Assembly: GCF_020524485.1 (NCBI RefSeq)
Contig: NZ_JAIVLF010000001.1
Coordinates: forward strand, 248,001-312,000
From: Novosphingobium profundi
GTDB lineage: Bacteria; Pseudomonadota; Alphaproteobacteria; Sphingomonadales; Sphingomonadaceae
Direction of reading: 5' to 3'
DNA: 64,000 bases
The notes below the pieces were generated by a model. That model saw only the letters and a program-made list of their open reading frames with translations, ran no database searches and was not told where the DNA came from. Each line of letters starts with the position of its first letter. The first letter of the stretch is position 1. Shown in pieces: positions 15,443 through 23,243 of the stretch. The position numbers were made by a program, and so were the translations under genes.

Positions 15443-16205
15443 CGACGCACTCGAGCGTGATGTCGGGCGCGAACTGCACCCGGCATTCCTGACCCTCTTC
15501 CACCACATGGACACCGGTGACCGCGCCGGTCGAGATCAGACAGCCCTCGGGCACGGTTTCGCCCATGCGGGCCAGCCGGTTGAGCGCAAAGGCGATTGCG
15601 GTGAGGGGGCCGCCAGGCAGCATTCCCGCCGTGCGCGGCCCGAAGGTCGTGCCGGAGATGGTGGTGGTGGCCTCCACCGCGTCGGGATCGTCGAGCGCGA
15701 TCTCGGGCCCCAGGATGAGGCCCATGTTGTTGCCAAAGCCAGCAATGCTGGCGAGAGGGCCCAGGTCGTTGATGGTCGCGAGCGGGCTTCCGGCCACCTC
15801 GATCCCGGCATGCCAGGCCTGGACGAGAGAGGCGCAGTCCTTGGCTGTCCAGTCATCGCGGTCCCCGGGCGCGGAGATGCGCGCCACCAGTTCGGCCTCG
15901 AGCGCGGCAAAGCCGCCGCGGATCATCGGGAAAGGGGTGGGCTCCCCGCGTTCGAGCGGCCACACGTCCTCCTCGAAGATCGGGCCGAGGAAACGGTTCT
16001 CCCCGAACCGGCTTTCCAGTTCGCCCGTGATCCGGCCGACCTTCCAGCCCACGACCGGGCTGTTCCACTCCGCGATGGCCGCGTCCTGGATCGCGTAGGC
16101 TTCGTCCGGATTGGAGGGCATGATGCCCGGAAATTCGTCGAAGCCGACCTTGTTGTAGCGGTTGAGGACGAAGACGCGGGCGGCTTCGGTGGGGGCGACG
16201 GTCAT
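15429..16205 (-). CDS. 2-keto-4-pentenoate hydratase family protein (MhpD/TesE-like)
   Basis: This 258-residue protein resembles hydratases of meta-cleavage pathways, with conserved stretches WKVGRITGELESRFGENRF, ALEAELVARI, HAGIEVAGSP, and GGPLTAIAFALNRLARMGETVPEGCLISTGAVTG. Family members hydrate 2-hydroxypenta-2,4-dienoate to 4-hydroxy-2-oxovalerate or decarboxylate oxalocrotonate. The start at 16205 has AAGGA 7 bases upstream; a longer frame exists. It is followed upstream by a MarR gene on the same strand. Its place inside the iac cluster suggests that catechol made there goes through meta cleavage, but no ring-cleavage dioxygenase is in the window. Confidence 0.82.
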   Translation of the reverse strand: MTVAPTEAARVFVLNRYNKVGFDEFPGIMPSNPDEAYAIQDAAIAEWNSPVVGWKVGRITGELESRFGENRFLGPIFEEDVWPLERGEPTPFPMIRGGFAALEAELVARISAPGDRDDWTAKDCASLVQAWHAGIEVAGSPLATINDLGPLASIAGFGNNMGLILGPEIALDDPDAVEATTTISGTTFGPRTAGMLPGGPLTAIAFALNRLARMGETVPEGCLISTGAVTGVHVVEEGQECRVQFAPDITLECVVTPL

Positions 16206-16276
16206 GACGTGTCCTTGATCTGGAAGGGCCTGGACCGGCCCTCTGGGGAACATACCGGAGATTTGCTGCCAGCCGG

Positions 16277-16741
16277 TTAGCGCAGGTTCTGGGCCATGTC
16301 CCCAAGCAGTGTGCGCAGGAGCGAGAGTTTTTCCTCGTCGAACCCGGCAAAGGCGCGGTTGAAGACATGGCGTGCGGCGTCCACGGCCGGTGCGACGAGC
16401 GCCTCGCCCGCCGGGCTCAGCGCCACTTCGGTCGCGCGGCGGTCGCGCTGGCCGCTGCGCAGCTCGACCAGCCCCTGCCCTTCCATGCGCTGGATCGCGC
16501 GGGTCATGGCCGAGAGCTTGGAATTGGCCTGCGCGGCGATGTCGCTCACGGTCATCCAGCGCTCTTCCTTGAGCACCATGACGATGCGCCAGCTCGTCGG
16601 ATCGAGCCCGGTGTCCTCGAGCGCGGAGCTGAGCGCGGTCTGGTAGCGCGTGTGCGCCCGGGTCAGCCAGTAGAACGGCCAGGCATCGTAGGTCAGGCGA
16701 TGATCGTGATCCATTGCGATCAGCTCGTGGATCTGCGGCAT
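16277..16741 (-). CDS. MarR family regulator, IacR-like copy 2
   Basis: This 154-residue winged-helix protein is clearly paralogous to the MarR at 11856-12302 (shared WPFYWLTR near the N-terminus, similar helix-turn-helix WMTVSDIAAQANSKLSAMTRAIQRMEGQGLV, and wing RDRRATEVALS). It is divergent from the iacH-like amidase gene with only 55 bp between starts. An AGGG ribosome site lies 9 bases before the ATG. The gap contains the same operator-like sequence found upstream of copy 1, so each regulator may bind both sites. Confidence 0.87.
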   Translation of the reverse strand: MPQIHELIAMDHDHRLTYDAWPFYWLTRAHTRYQTALSSALEDTGLDPTSWRIVMVLKEERWMTVSDIAAQANSKLSAMTRAIQRMEGQGLVELRSGQRDRRATEVALSPAGEALVAPAVDAARHVFNRAFAGFDEEKLSLLRTLLGDMAQNLR

Positions 16742-16756
16742 TTGTACAAGCCCTAA

Positions 16757-16779
16757 AATAGTTGACTAATCACGTGATT
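16757..16779. promoter_or_regulatory. MarR operator-like element, copy 2
   Basis: AATAGTTGACTA (16757-16768) is joined to a perfect 12-bp palindrome AATCACGTGATT (16768-16779). The element matches copy 1 at 12443-12464 in 19 of 22 positions. It ends only 17 bp before the amidase ATG, so it overlaps the expected promoter of both divergent genes. Confidence 0.68.
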
Positions 16780-16796
16780 CGTGTTGCTTTTGCTTT

Positions 16797-17933
16797 ATGG
16801 CAAATCCCCCCGACACTGCAATCCTCGTTCAGCACCTCGATCTGGCGCGTGATCCGGGCCGCGCGGCCCCGCGCGTCGCGGTGAAGGACTGCCTTGCCAT
16901 CGCGGGCACCCGCACCGGCTGTGGCAGCGCGGCCTTCGATGAGACTGCGCCCGAAGCCCACCATGCCGCCGTCGTCGAGGCGCTGCTTGCGGCGGGCTGC
17001 CGGATCGTGGGCAAGGCCAACATGCATGAGCTCGCCTACGGGGTGACCGGGGCCAACGCGCACACCGGCACGCCGCGCAATCCGCATTTTCCCGAGCGCA
17101 TCGTCGGCGGCTCCTCCAGTGGCAGCGCGGCGGCGGTCGCCGCAGGGCTGGTGGACTTTGCCATCGGCACCGACACGGGGGGCTCGATCCGCATGCCCGC
17201 GGCCTGCTGCGCAATCTTCGGGCTGAAGCCGACCTTCGGCGCGGTGCCGCGCATGGGGGCTGTCCCGGCGTCGAGTTCGCTTGACTGCATTGGTCCCTTC
17301 GCGCGCGATATGCGCACGCTCATCACGGCGATGGAGGCGATCTGTCCGGGGTTCCAGAGGCCCGAGGCCGCGCGCGATTTCACGCTCGGGCGGGTACCGA
17401 CCTCGGCCGATGGCGATGTGGAGGCCGCGCTCGATACCGTGCTGGCGCGCAGCGGTGCGCAGGTTCATGCGGCTGCACTGTTCTCGCTTGCCGAGGCGCA
17501 CGGCGCCGGAATCACCATCATGGCCGCCGAAATGGCCGGGCTTTTCGGGCATCTCGTGGGCTCGGGCAAGCTGGGCCCCGACATCGACGCGCGTCTGGCC
17601 GCGGGCCTCAAGGTCGATGCGGCGGCCCTGACCGAGGCCGAAGCGGTACGCCAACGCATCACCTGTGAAATCGACACCGCGCTGGAGACCTGTGACGCGC
17701 TGGTCCTGCCCACCTTGCCCAGCGTGCCGCTTCTCGTGCACGAGGCGGGCGATGCGCAAGGGGCGCTGCGCCTCACTGAACTGGTGCGGCCCTTCAACCT
17801 TTCGGGCCATCCCGCGCTGACCCTGCCGACCCTCACGAGTGAGGGCCTTCCGGCTGGCGTGCAACTCGTTGCGGCCAAGGGCGCGGAGGCGCGTCTGTGC
17901 GCCATCGCCTTGGCCCTGGAAGGAGCCCTGTGA
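16797..17933 (+). CDS. iacH: Amidase-signature family protein (IacH-like)
   Basis: This 378-residue amidase has an intact catalytic triad: K30 in VAVKDCLAI, S106 in IVGGSSSGSA and S130 in TDTGGSIRMP. It is shorter than typical GatA-like amidases. In known auxin clusters IacH is an amidase-like protein whose role is not firmly set; hydrolysis of indole-acetamide or of a ring-opened amide are options. No ribosome site is visible before the ATG, and the operator and probable promoter end just upstream, so the transcript may be leaderless. The stop overlaps the next start as TGATG. Confidence 0.82.
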   Translation: MANPPDTAILVQHLDLARDPGRAAPRVAVKDCLAIAGTRTGCGSAAFDETAPEAHHAAVVEALLAAGCRIVGKANMHELAYGVTGANAHTGTPRNPHFPERIVGGSSSGSAAAVAAGLVDFAIGTDTGGSIRMPAACCAIFGLKPTFGAVPRMGAVPASSSLDCIGPFARDMRTLITAMEAICPGFQRPEAARDFTLGRVPTSADGDVEAALDTVLARSGAQVHAAALFSLAEAHGAGITIMAAEMAGLFGHLVGSGKLGPDIDARLAAGLKVDAAALTEAEAVRQRITCEIDTALETCDALVLPTLPSVPLLVHEAGDAQGALRLTELVRPFNLSGHPALTLPTLTSEGLPAGVQLVAAKGAEARLCAIALALEGAL

Positions 17934-18481
17934 TGGCGCAGGACAACTACACTGCCGTGCTCGCCCGGCTGGAAAAGCTGGAGGCGCAAAGCGCGATCCG
18001 CGGCGTCATGGCCCGCTACATGGAGATCTGCGACACGCTTTCGCCGACCTCGCCGATGGAGGAACTGGGCGCGCTGTTCACCCGCGAGGCAGTCTGGACC
18101 GGGGTCGGTGCGCGCTATGCGGGCGCCTTTGGCGGCCATCGCGGCCGCGCGGCGATCGTCGCCATGCTGGCGCAGTACCAGGGCGAGGAGGGCGGTACGC
18201 CGCCGCACTTTGCGATGAACGCGCACTTCCTTTCCTCCGAGACGATCCGCGTGGCCGACGGAGCGGAGCAGGCGCAGGGGCAATGGATGATGCTCCAGAC
18301 CTCGACCTACGCCGATGGGCGCAGCGACCTGCGCTCCGCGCGTCTCAATGTCGGCTTTGCCCTGGAGGACGGGGCCTGGCGCATCGCCCGTTTCGAAACC
18401 GAGAACCTTTTCAGCCGGCCGGTGAGCCGGTGGGACGATCCGGCACCGGTCCCGGTGCCCGGACACAGGACAGGAGAATGA
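17933..18481 (+). CDS. iacI: SnoaL-like protein (IacI-like)
   Basis: This 182-residue protein has the NTF2/SnoaL-like cone fold pattern (AIRGVMARYMEICDTL..., LGALFTREAVWTG, HFAMNAHFLSSETIRV, WRIARFETENLFSRPV). Family proteins are small isomerases, dehydratases or dioxygenase-beta-like subunits. Its start in the amidase stop (TGATG) and its stop in the next start (ATGA) place it firmly between iacH and the Rieske dioxygenase genes, the same order (I, C, D) as in described iac clusters. Confidence 0.78.
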   Translation: MAQDNYTAVLARLEKLEAQSAIRGVMARYMEICDTLSPTSPMEELGALFTREAVWTGVGARYAGAFGGHRGRAAIVAMLAQYQGEEGGTPPHFAMNAHFLSSETIRVADGAEQAQGQWMMLQTSTYADGRSDLRSARLNVGFALEDGAWRIARFETENLFSRPVSRWDDPAPVPVPGHRTGE

Positions 18482-19764
18482 ACGCCATGGACATGCCGAC
18501 GGACATGACGCGAGCGCACGAGGACTACGCCAGCCTCGTGCAGGATGACCGCGTCCACACCTCGCTCTACAAGGATCCGGCGATCTTTGACGAGGAGATG
18601 GAGCGCATCTTCAAGAACACCTGGGTCTGGGTCGCGCACGCGAGCGAGGTGCCGGGCAGAAACACCTTCAAGAAGTCCTTCGTGGGCAAGCAGCCGGTGA
18701 TCGTGACGCGCGACAAGGAGGAGAAGATCCACGTCCTCCTCAACCGCTGCCGCCACCGCGCGGCGACGGTGTGCGAGAAGAAGGCGGGCAAGACCTCGGT
18801 CTTCGTGTGCCCCTATCACGGCTGGAGCTACAATCTCGATGGCAAGCTGCGCTCGGTGCCGCACGCCTCGGTCTATGGCGAGGATTTCGACAAGGACGAG
18901 TTCCCGCTCGTCTCGCTGCGCACCGAGCAGTACAACGGGATGATCTTCGCGACCTTCCGCGACGACATCGAGCCGCTCGAGGATTTCCTCGGCAGCGCGA
19001 AGAAGTGGATCGACCTGTTCATGAAGCAGGGCGCGGGCTACCCGGTGAAGACGCTGGGCGAGCACCAGTTCCGTTTCCCGGGCAACTGGAAGATCCAGCT
19101 CGAGAACACCACCGACGCCTACCATTTCCCGATCGTCCACAAGACCTTCCTCGACAGCCTCGATGCCGAGACCGGCAACGTCTTCGACGTCTTGGGGCGC
19201 GGCGGCTGGGTCGAGGACCTGGGCCATGGCCACTCGGTCATGGTGATGATGCCTGAACTGGTCGACCTGGAGGAAAACCTCGAGGCGCCGATCCCCGAGC
19301 GCTTCGCCGATCTGGCCGAGGAACTGCGCGGCGAGGGCTATTCCGACCACGAGGTGCGCCGCATCGTGCGCGCCGTGGGCGGCGGGGGCTTCAACCTCAA
19401 CCTCTTTCCCAACGTCGCCTGTTCGATGGCGTTCTTCCGCGTGCTGCGCCCGGTCAGCGTCGATGAGACCGAGATCCGCCACATCGCCATCGGCATGGAT
19501 GGCGGCCCCGAGGCGGGCAATCGCATGCGCCTGCGCCTGCACGAGCACTTTCAGGGGCCGATGGGCTTTGGATCGCCCGACGATGCCGAGGGCTGGGAGC
19601 GCGTCCAGCGCGGCTCGGCGGCGGGCGATGACCTGTGGATACTGGTCAACCGGGGGCAGGCGCCGATCATCGGCCATGCGGCGGGCGATCACGTCACCGA
19701 CGTCAGCGCCGAGACCGGCATGCGCGCGGCCTATCAGGAATGGAAGAGGATGATGTCGGCATGA
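18478..19764 (+). CDS. iacC: Rieske non-haem iron ring-hydroxylating dioxygenase, alpha subunit (IacC-like)
   Basis: This 428-residue protein has the Rieske [2Fe-2S] ligands in CRHR (C91, H93) and CPYHGW (C111, H114). The mononuclear iron site is in NTTDAYHFPIVHKTF, with bridging D213 and ligands H216 and H221. It forms the catalytic component with the beta subunit that follows. In the auxin pathway this dioxygenase converts the oxidised indole-acetate intermediate toward catechol. The start is set by the ATGA overlap with iacI; AGGAG lies just before it. No ferredoxin or reductase gene is present in the window to feed it electrons. Confidence 0.9.
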   Translation: MNAMDMPTDMTRAHEDYASLVQDDRVHTSLYKDPAIFDEEMERIFKNTWVWVAHASEVPGRNTFKKSFVGKQPVIVTRDKEEKIHVLLNRCRHRAATVCEKKAGKTSVFVCPYHGWSYNLDGKLRSVPHASVYGEDFDKDEFPLVSLRTEQYNGMIFATFRDDIEPLEDFLGSAKKWIDLFMKQGAGYPVKTLGEHQFRFPGNWKIQLENTTDAYHFPIVHKTFLDSLDAETGNVFDVLGRGGWVEDLGHGHSVMVMMPELVDLEENLEAPIPERFADLAEELRGEGYSDHEVRRIVRAVGGGGFNLNLFPNVACSMAFFRVLRPVSVDETEIRHIAIGMDGGPEAGNRMRLRLHEHFQGPMGFGSPDDAEGWERVQRGSAAGDDLWILVNRGQAPIIGHAAGDHVTDVSAETGMRAAYQEWKRMMSA

Positions 19765-20267
19765 GCACGACCGAAATGACCCGCAGCGATCTGGCCGCCA
19801 TCACGCTGGAAGAGGCGAGCGCCTTCATCTGGCGCGAAGCCGAACTGCTCGACCGTCAGGACTACAAGGCCTGGCTTCCCCTGTTCACGCCCGAAGGGCT
19901 CTACGTGATCCCGATCGAGCGCGAGGCCGAGGACCGCGCCGGCGAACTCAACATCGCCTATGACGATGCCGAGATGCGCGCGATGCGTGTGAAGCGCCTC
20001 AAGAGCGGGTTCTCGATCTCGTCGGCACCCTCGGCGCGCACGGTGCGCACGACCTCGCGCTTCGTGCTCGAGGAGGCGCCCGACGGCGGCGTCCTGGTGC
20101 GCTGCGCGCAGATGCTGGTGGAGTACAAGTTCGAGCGCACCCGCGTCATCGGCGCGGACGTCACTTACCACCTGGTGCGCACGGGCGAGGGCCTGCGCAT
20201 GGCGCGCAAGGAGATCCTTCTCCTCAATTCCGACGATCCGCTCTGGGGGATCGGCTACCTGTTCTGA
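19761..20267 (+). CDS. iacD: Ring-hydroxylating dioxygenase beta subunit (IacD-like)
   Basis: This 168-residue protein of the ring-hydroxylating dioxygenase small-subunit family (NTF2-like fold) has conserved EASAFIWREAELLDRQDYKAW near the N-terminus and GLRMARKEILLLNSDD near the C-terminus. It is structural, forming an alpha3beta3 hexamer with the protein encoded just upstream. Translation is coupled by an ATGA overlap. It is the last gene of the rightward iacHICD operon and is convergent with the MFS transporter gene. Confidence 0.88.
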   Translation: MSTTEMTRSDLAAITLEEASAFIWREAELLDRQDYKAWLPLFTPEGLYVIPIEREAEDRAGELNIAYDDAEMRAMRVKRLKSGFSISSAPSARTVRTTSRFVLEEAPDGGVLVRCAQMLVEYKFERTRVIGADVTYHLVRTGEGLRMARKEILLLNSDDPLWGIGYLF

Positions 20268-20285
20268 CAGAGAACGCCGCCGTGC

Positions 20286-21623
20286 TCAGTCCTGTTTGAG
20301 GAAGACGAGCGCGGCGGCACCCAGCAGCGATCCGCAGGCCATCAGCAGGGCGACTTCGGCAAGGCCGAAGCCCGCGGTGAACAGGAACCCGGCCACGATC
20401 GGACCCAGCGCCGCGCCGCCGCGCCCCACGCCGATCACGAAGCCGGTTCCGCCTGCGCGCACTTCGGTCGGAAAGGCCCTGGCAAAGATCGCGTAGAGGC
20501 CGACCACGCCTGCGTTGGTGAAGAAGCCGGCCGCGCCTGCGACCGTGGCAAGGCCGCCAAGGCTCGTCTGTCCCTGCCCGAAGACCGTGACCATGACTGT
20601 CGAGACGAGCATCGCGCCGATGACCAGCCAGCGCACCTGGATGCGGTAGGTCAGGAAGCTGAGCAGGCTTGCGCCCAGGAGGCCGCCGACATTGGCCCAG
20701 ACCAGGACGCCGCCCGCCTGCGCGGCGGGATAGCCCATGTCGACCACGATCTTGGGGATCCACTTCAGGATGAAGTAGAAGGTCATGATGTGGCAGAAAT
20801 AGGCAAGCGTGAGCAGGATCGTGCTGCGCGCGAGCCGGGGTGCGAAGAGCGCGGCGAGCGAGGGCTTGGGGGCGCTGTCGCGTGCGGCGGGCAGCCCCTC
20901 GGCAGCGTGGTGGCCCAGGCGTCCAAGCACTGCGTTGATGCGGGCCAGGGCGTCGGGGTGGCGGCGGTGCACGTGAAATCCGATGGATTCGGGCAGCAGG
21001 AACCAGGCCAGCGGCAGAAAGGCCGCACTGACGAGCGCGCCGAAGATGAAGACGTCGCGCCAGTTGCCGTCTGCCAGCAGTGAACTCGCGATCGAGCCGC
21101 CCAGGATTGCGCCCATCGGATAGCCCGAGGCCATGATCGCGACGGCCAGGTTGCGGTGACGTGCATTCGAGAATTCCGCGACGATGGCGTTGGTGCAGGC
21201 CAGCATGCCCCCGATGCCCAGTCCCGTGAGGAAGCGGATCACGCCCAGCATCGTGACCGAACTTGCCAGTGTCGCCAGAGCCATGCCGCCTGCCATCACC
21301 ACCAGGCAGCCGAGCACGGTCGGGCGGCGCCCGATCCGGTCGGCAAGGGGGGACAGGGCGAGATAGCCGAGCATCAGCCCGAGCATGGCGCTGGCGAGCA
21401 GGGGGCCCACCGCCTGCGCGTCGAGGTTCCAGTCGCGCACGAGGCCGGGCATGGAGAATGCGAAGGCCTGAAGCGCGTACCCGGCGGTGAAGAGGACGCT
21501 GGCGCAGCTCAGCGTGATGAGGTGTTCGCGGTGATGCGCACGCATGGCAGCCTGTCTTCCTCTCCCCGACACGGCGCGGACAAGGGGCGCAGGCGCCTGC
21601 GCCAGGAGACCGCGCACCGCCAT
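20286..21623 (-). CDS. MFS transporter, aromatic acid:H+ symporter type
   Basis: This 445-residue, 12-helix major facilitator has the family loop motif SPLADRIGRRPTVLG between helices 2 and 3, and RFLTGLGIGGMLACTNAIVAE in helix 4, as in the AAHS group (PcaK, BenK). It would import an aromatic acid across the inner membrane. The first ATG overlaps the stop of the porin gene as TGATG, so I keep the start at 21623. An alternative start at 21545 removes a 26-residue polar lead and has a weak GAGGAAG upstream. Lying between the auxin genes and the porin/hydrolase pair, it may import indole-3-acetate or the product of the exported hydrolase. Confidence 0.87.
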   Translation of the reverse strand: MAVRGLLAQAPAPLVRAVSGRGRQAAMRAHHREHLITLSCASVLFTAGYALQAFAFSMPGLVRDWNLDAQAVGPLLASAMLGLMLGYLALSPLADRIGRRPTVLGCLVVMAGGMALATLASSVTMLGVIRFLTGLGIGGMLACTNAIVAEFSNARHRNLAVAIMASGYPMGAILGGSIASSLLADGNWRDVFIFGALVSAAFLPLAWFLLPESIGFHVHRRHPDALARINAVLGRLGHHAAEGLPAARDSAPKPSLAALFAPRLARSTILLTLAYFCHIMTFYFILKWIPKIVVDMGYPAAQAGGVLVWANVGGLLGASLLSFLTYRIQVRWLVIGAMLVSTVMVTVFGQGQTSLGGLATVAGAAGFFTNAGVVGLYAIFARAFPTEVRAGGTGFVIGVGRGGAALGPIVAGFLFTAGFGLAEVALLMACGSLLGAAALVFLKQD

Positions 21624-23203
21624 CAGAAGCGCAGCGTCAGACGTGTCTGGAGAAAGAGGTTATCGCCATAGCCCGCGCGTGTCAGGACCTTGCCGGCATC
21701 GACGTAGTTGGCGATGCCCGAGAGCACGACATGCGGGTCGGGGGACCAGTCGATCCGGGCGCGGGCGATGTTGGCAAGGTGGCGTCCTTGCACATTCTGC
21801 GTGCCCGCATAGACGACCGCGTTGCCGCGATAGGCTGCGTCGTTTTCATTCGGGCGCCAGTAGAAGCCGACTTCCGTCGCGACCTTGAGCGTGGGGGTGA
21901 TGGGGAGACTGAGTGTGGGGGCCACGCCCATCACGTTGCTCGCGCCGATATAGTTGTCGTCGCTGAAGATGATCGTGGCGTTGTAGAGGATGTTGAAGGC
22001 ACCGACCTTGCCGTCGGCGGCGTAGCTGCCACCGCCCGAGGCGTAGTCGGCGTGAAAGCCAAGGCGCGGGGCCTGCTTGCCCGTGCCCAGTGCCACGGAC
22101 TGCCGGGTGGAGAGCGCCCAGGCGTCGACGGGCCGTCCGGCGAAGCGCCCGTCCTGCTTCATGGCGCTCCAGTCGAAGGCAACGCGCCCCCAGTGGCCCC
22201 ACAATCGCGCGCCCCAGGTCTCGCGCCGATCCGATCCGGAAAGGAGGCCGCTGGTGCGCTGCTCACGGGTGTAGTGGTAGTAGAAAGGATCGAGGTAGAT
22301 CGCATTGTTGTGGCCCTGCGCATTGTCCCGGGCGAGGAGCAGGCTGGCGATGCCGCCCGAAAGGGTCTCGCCGTTGCCGATCCCATCGTCGAAGACCCCG
22401 TTGCCCTGCGCGGTGGGGGTGAAGTCGAAGACGGTGAAACGTACGCGCGACCAGTCCATCGAGAGCCGTGCGCCGTTCATCGAGACGCGGATGTTGGGGT
22501 TTTCGCGCGGGCTGATCAGGAAGCGCGGCCCGTCGAAGAACTCCTGGCGGCCGATCGTGATGCGCGCCACGCCCGAGGCCACTGGCGCGCGGAGCTCGGT
22601 GAAGAGCTGCTGGACGATGAGGTCGTTTTCCCAGACCGGTACGTGGCGGGTCTCGTTCGTGCCGAAGATGTGGCCCGAGACGAGCTGGCCGTAAATGCGC
22701 ACGGCAGGCCCCAGACGCAGGTCGGCGGCCAGGTTCGTGCGCGAGAGCCATTCAGTACGGCTGCGCGTGTCGTTGAGGAGCGGCCGCGTCGAATGGCTGA
22801 CACTGGTGCGTTGCCCTCCGCTCAGCGACAGGGTGACATTGCCGTCCCCATCGAGCGGGATCGCCTTGAGCGGCGCGAAGCGGTCATCGGGGGCTCCCTC
22901 CTTGCCCATGAAGCGCCAGTCCTCGGCGCCGCGCAGCAGGCGGTAGTGTGGGCCAAGGCGTGGGCCAAGGCCGTCCGCCTCGACAGGGAAGGGCGAGGCA
23001 AGCGCGTCCTTGTCCGCCGGAGCGGGGGTGGGCACCGGGACGCCTTTCGGCTCGCTCTCGGTGCGGTTGGCGGGCAGGTCTGCCGTTGGCCCGGCGCTGT
23101 CGGCCGCGAAGGCGACAGTGGGGACAAGGCCGGGCGCGACAAGTCCCAGCGTCAGGCATCCGGCCCACCCGCCAACGCGCCATCCCTTGCGGTGGCTGCG
23201 CAT
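21623..23203 (-). CDS. Alginate-export-family outer-membrane porin
   Basis: This 526-residue beta-barrel protein has a signal peptide (GWRVGGWAGCLTLGLVAPGL, processed near AFAAD), a proline-rich spacer, and then an AlgE-like barrel (ITIGRQEFFDGPRFLISPRENPN, RTSGLLSGSDRRETWGARLWG) ending in TRLTLRF. Family members in degraders of aromatic compounds act as substrate-specific outer-membrane channels more often than as alginate exporters. The start at 23203 has GGGAG 9 bases upstream; a longer open frame to 23281 would spoil the signal peptide. It lies 40 bp downstream of the hydrolase gene and overlaps the MFS gene. Confidence 0.82.
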   Translation of the reverse strand: MRSHRKGWRVGGWAGCLTLGLVAPGLVPTVAFAADSAGPTADLPANRTESEPKGVPVPTPAPADKDALASPFPVEADGLGPRLGPHYRLLRGAEDWRFMGKEGAPDDRFAPLKAIPLDGDGNVTLSLSGGQRTSVSHSTRPLLNDTRSRTEWLSRTNLAADLRLGPAVRIYGQLVSGHIFGTNETRHVPVWENDLIVQQLFTELRAPVASGVARITIGRQEFFDGPRFLISPRENPNIRVSMNGARLSMDWSRVRFTVFDFTPTAQGNGVFDDGIGNGETLSGGIASLLLARDNAQGHNNAIYLDPFYYHYTREQRTSGLLSGSDRRETWGARLWGHWGRVAFDWSAMKQDGRFAGRPVDAWALSTRQSVALGTGKQAPRLGFHADYASGGGSYAADGKVGAFNILYNATIIFSDDNYIGASNVMGVAPTLSLPITPTLKVATEVGFYWRPNENDAAYRGNAVVYAGTQNVQGRHLANIARARIDWSPDPHVVLSGIANYVDAGKVLTRAGYGDNLFLQTRLTLRF

Positions 23204-23243
23204 CAGGTTTCTCCCGTTAGATCTATGGCCTTGGGTGTCTGGG

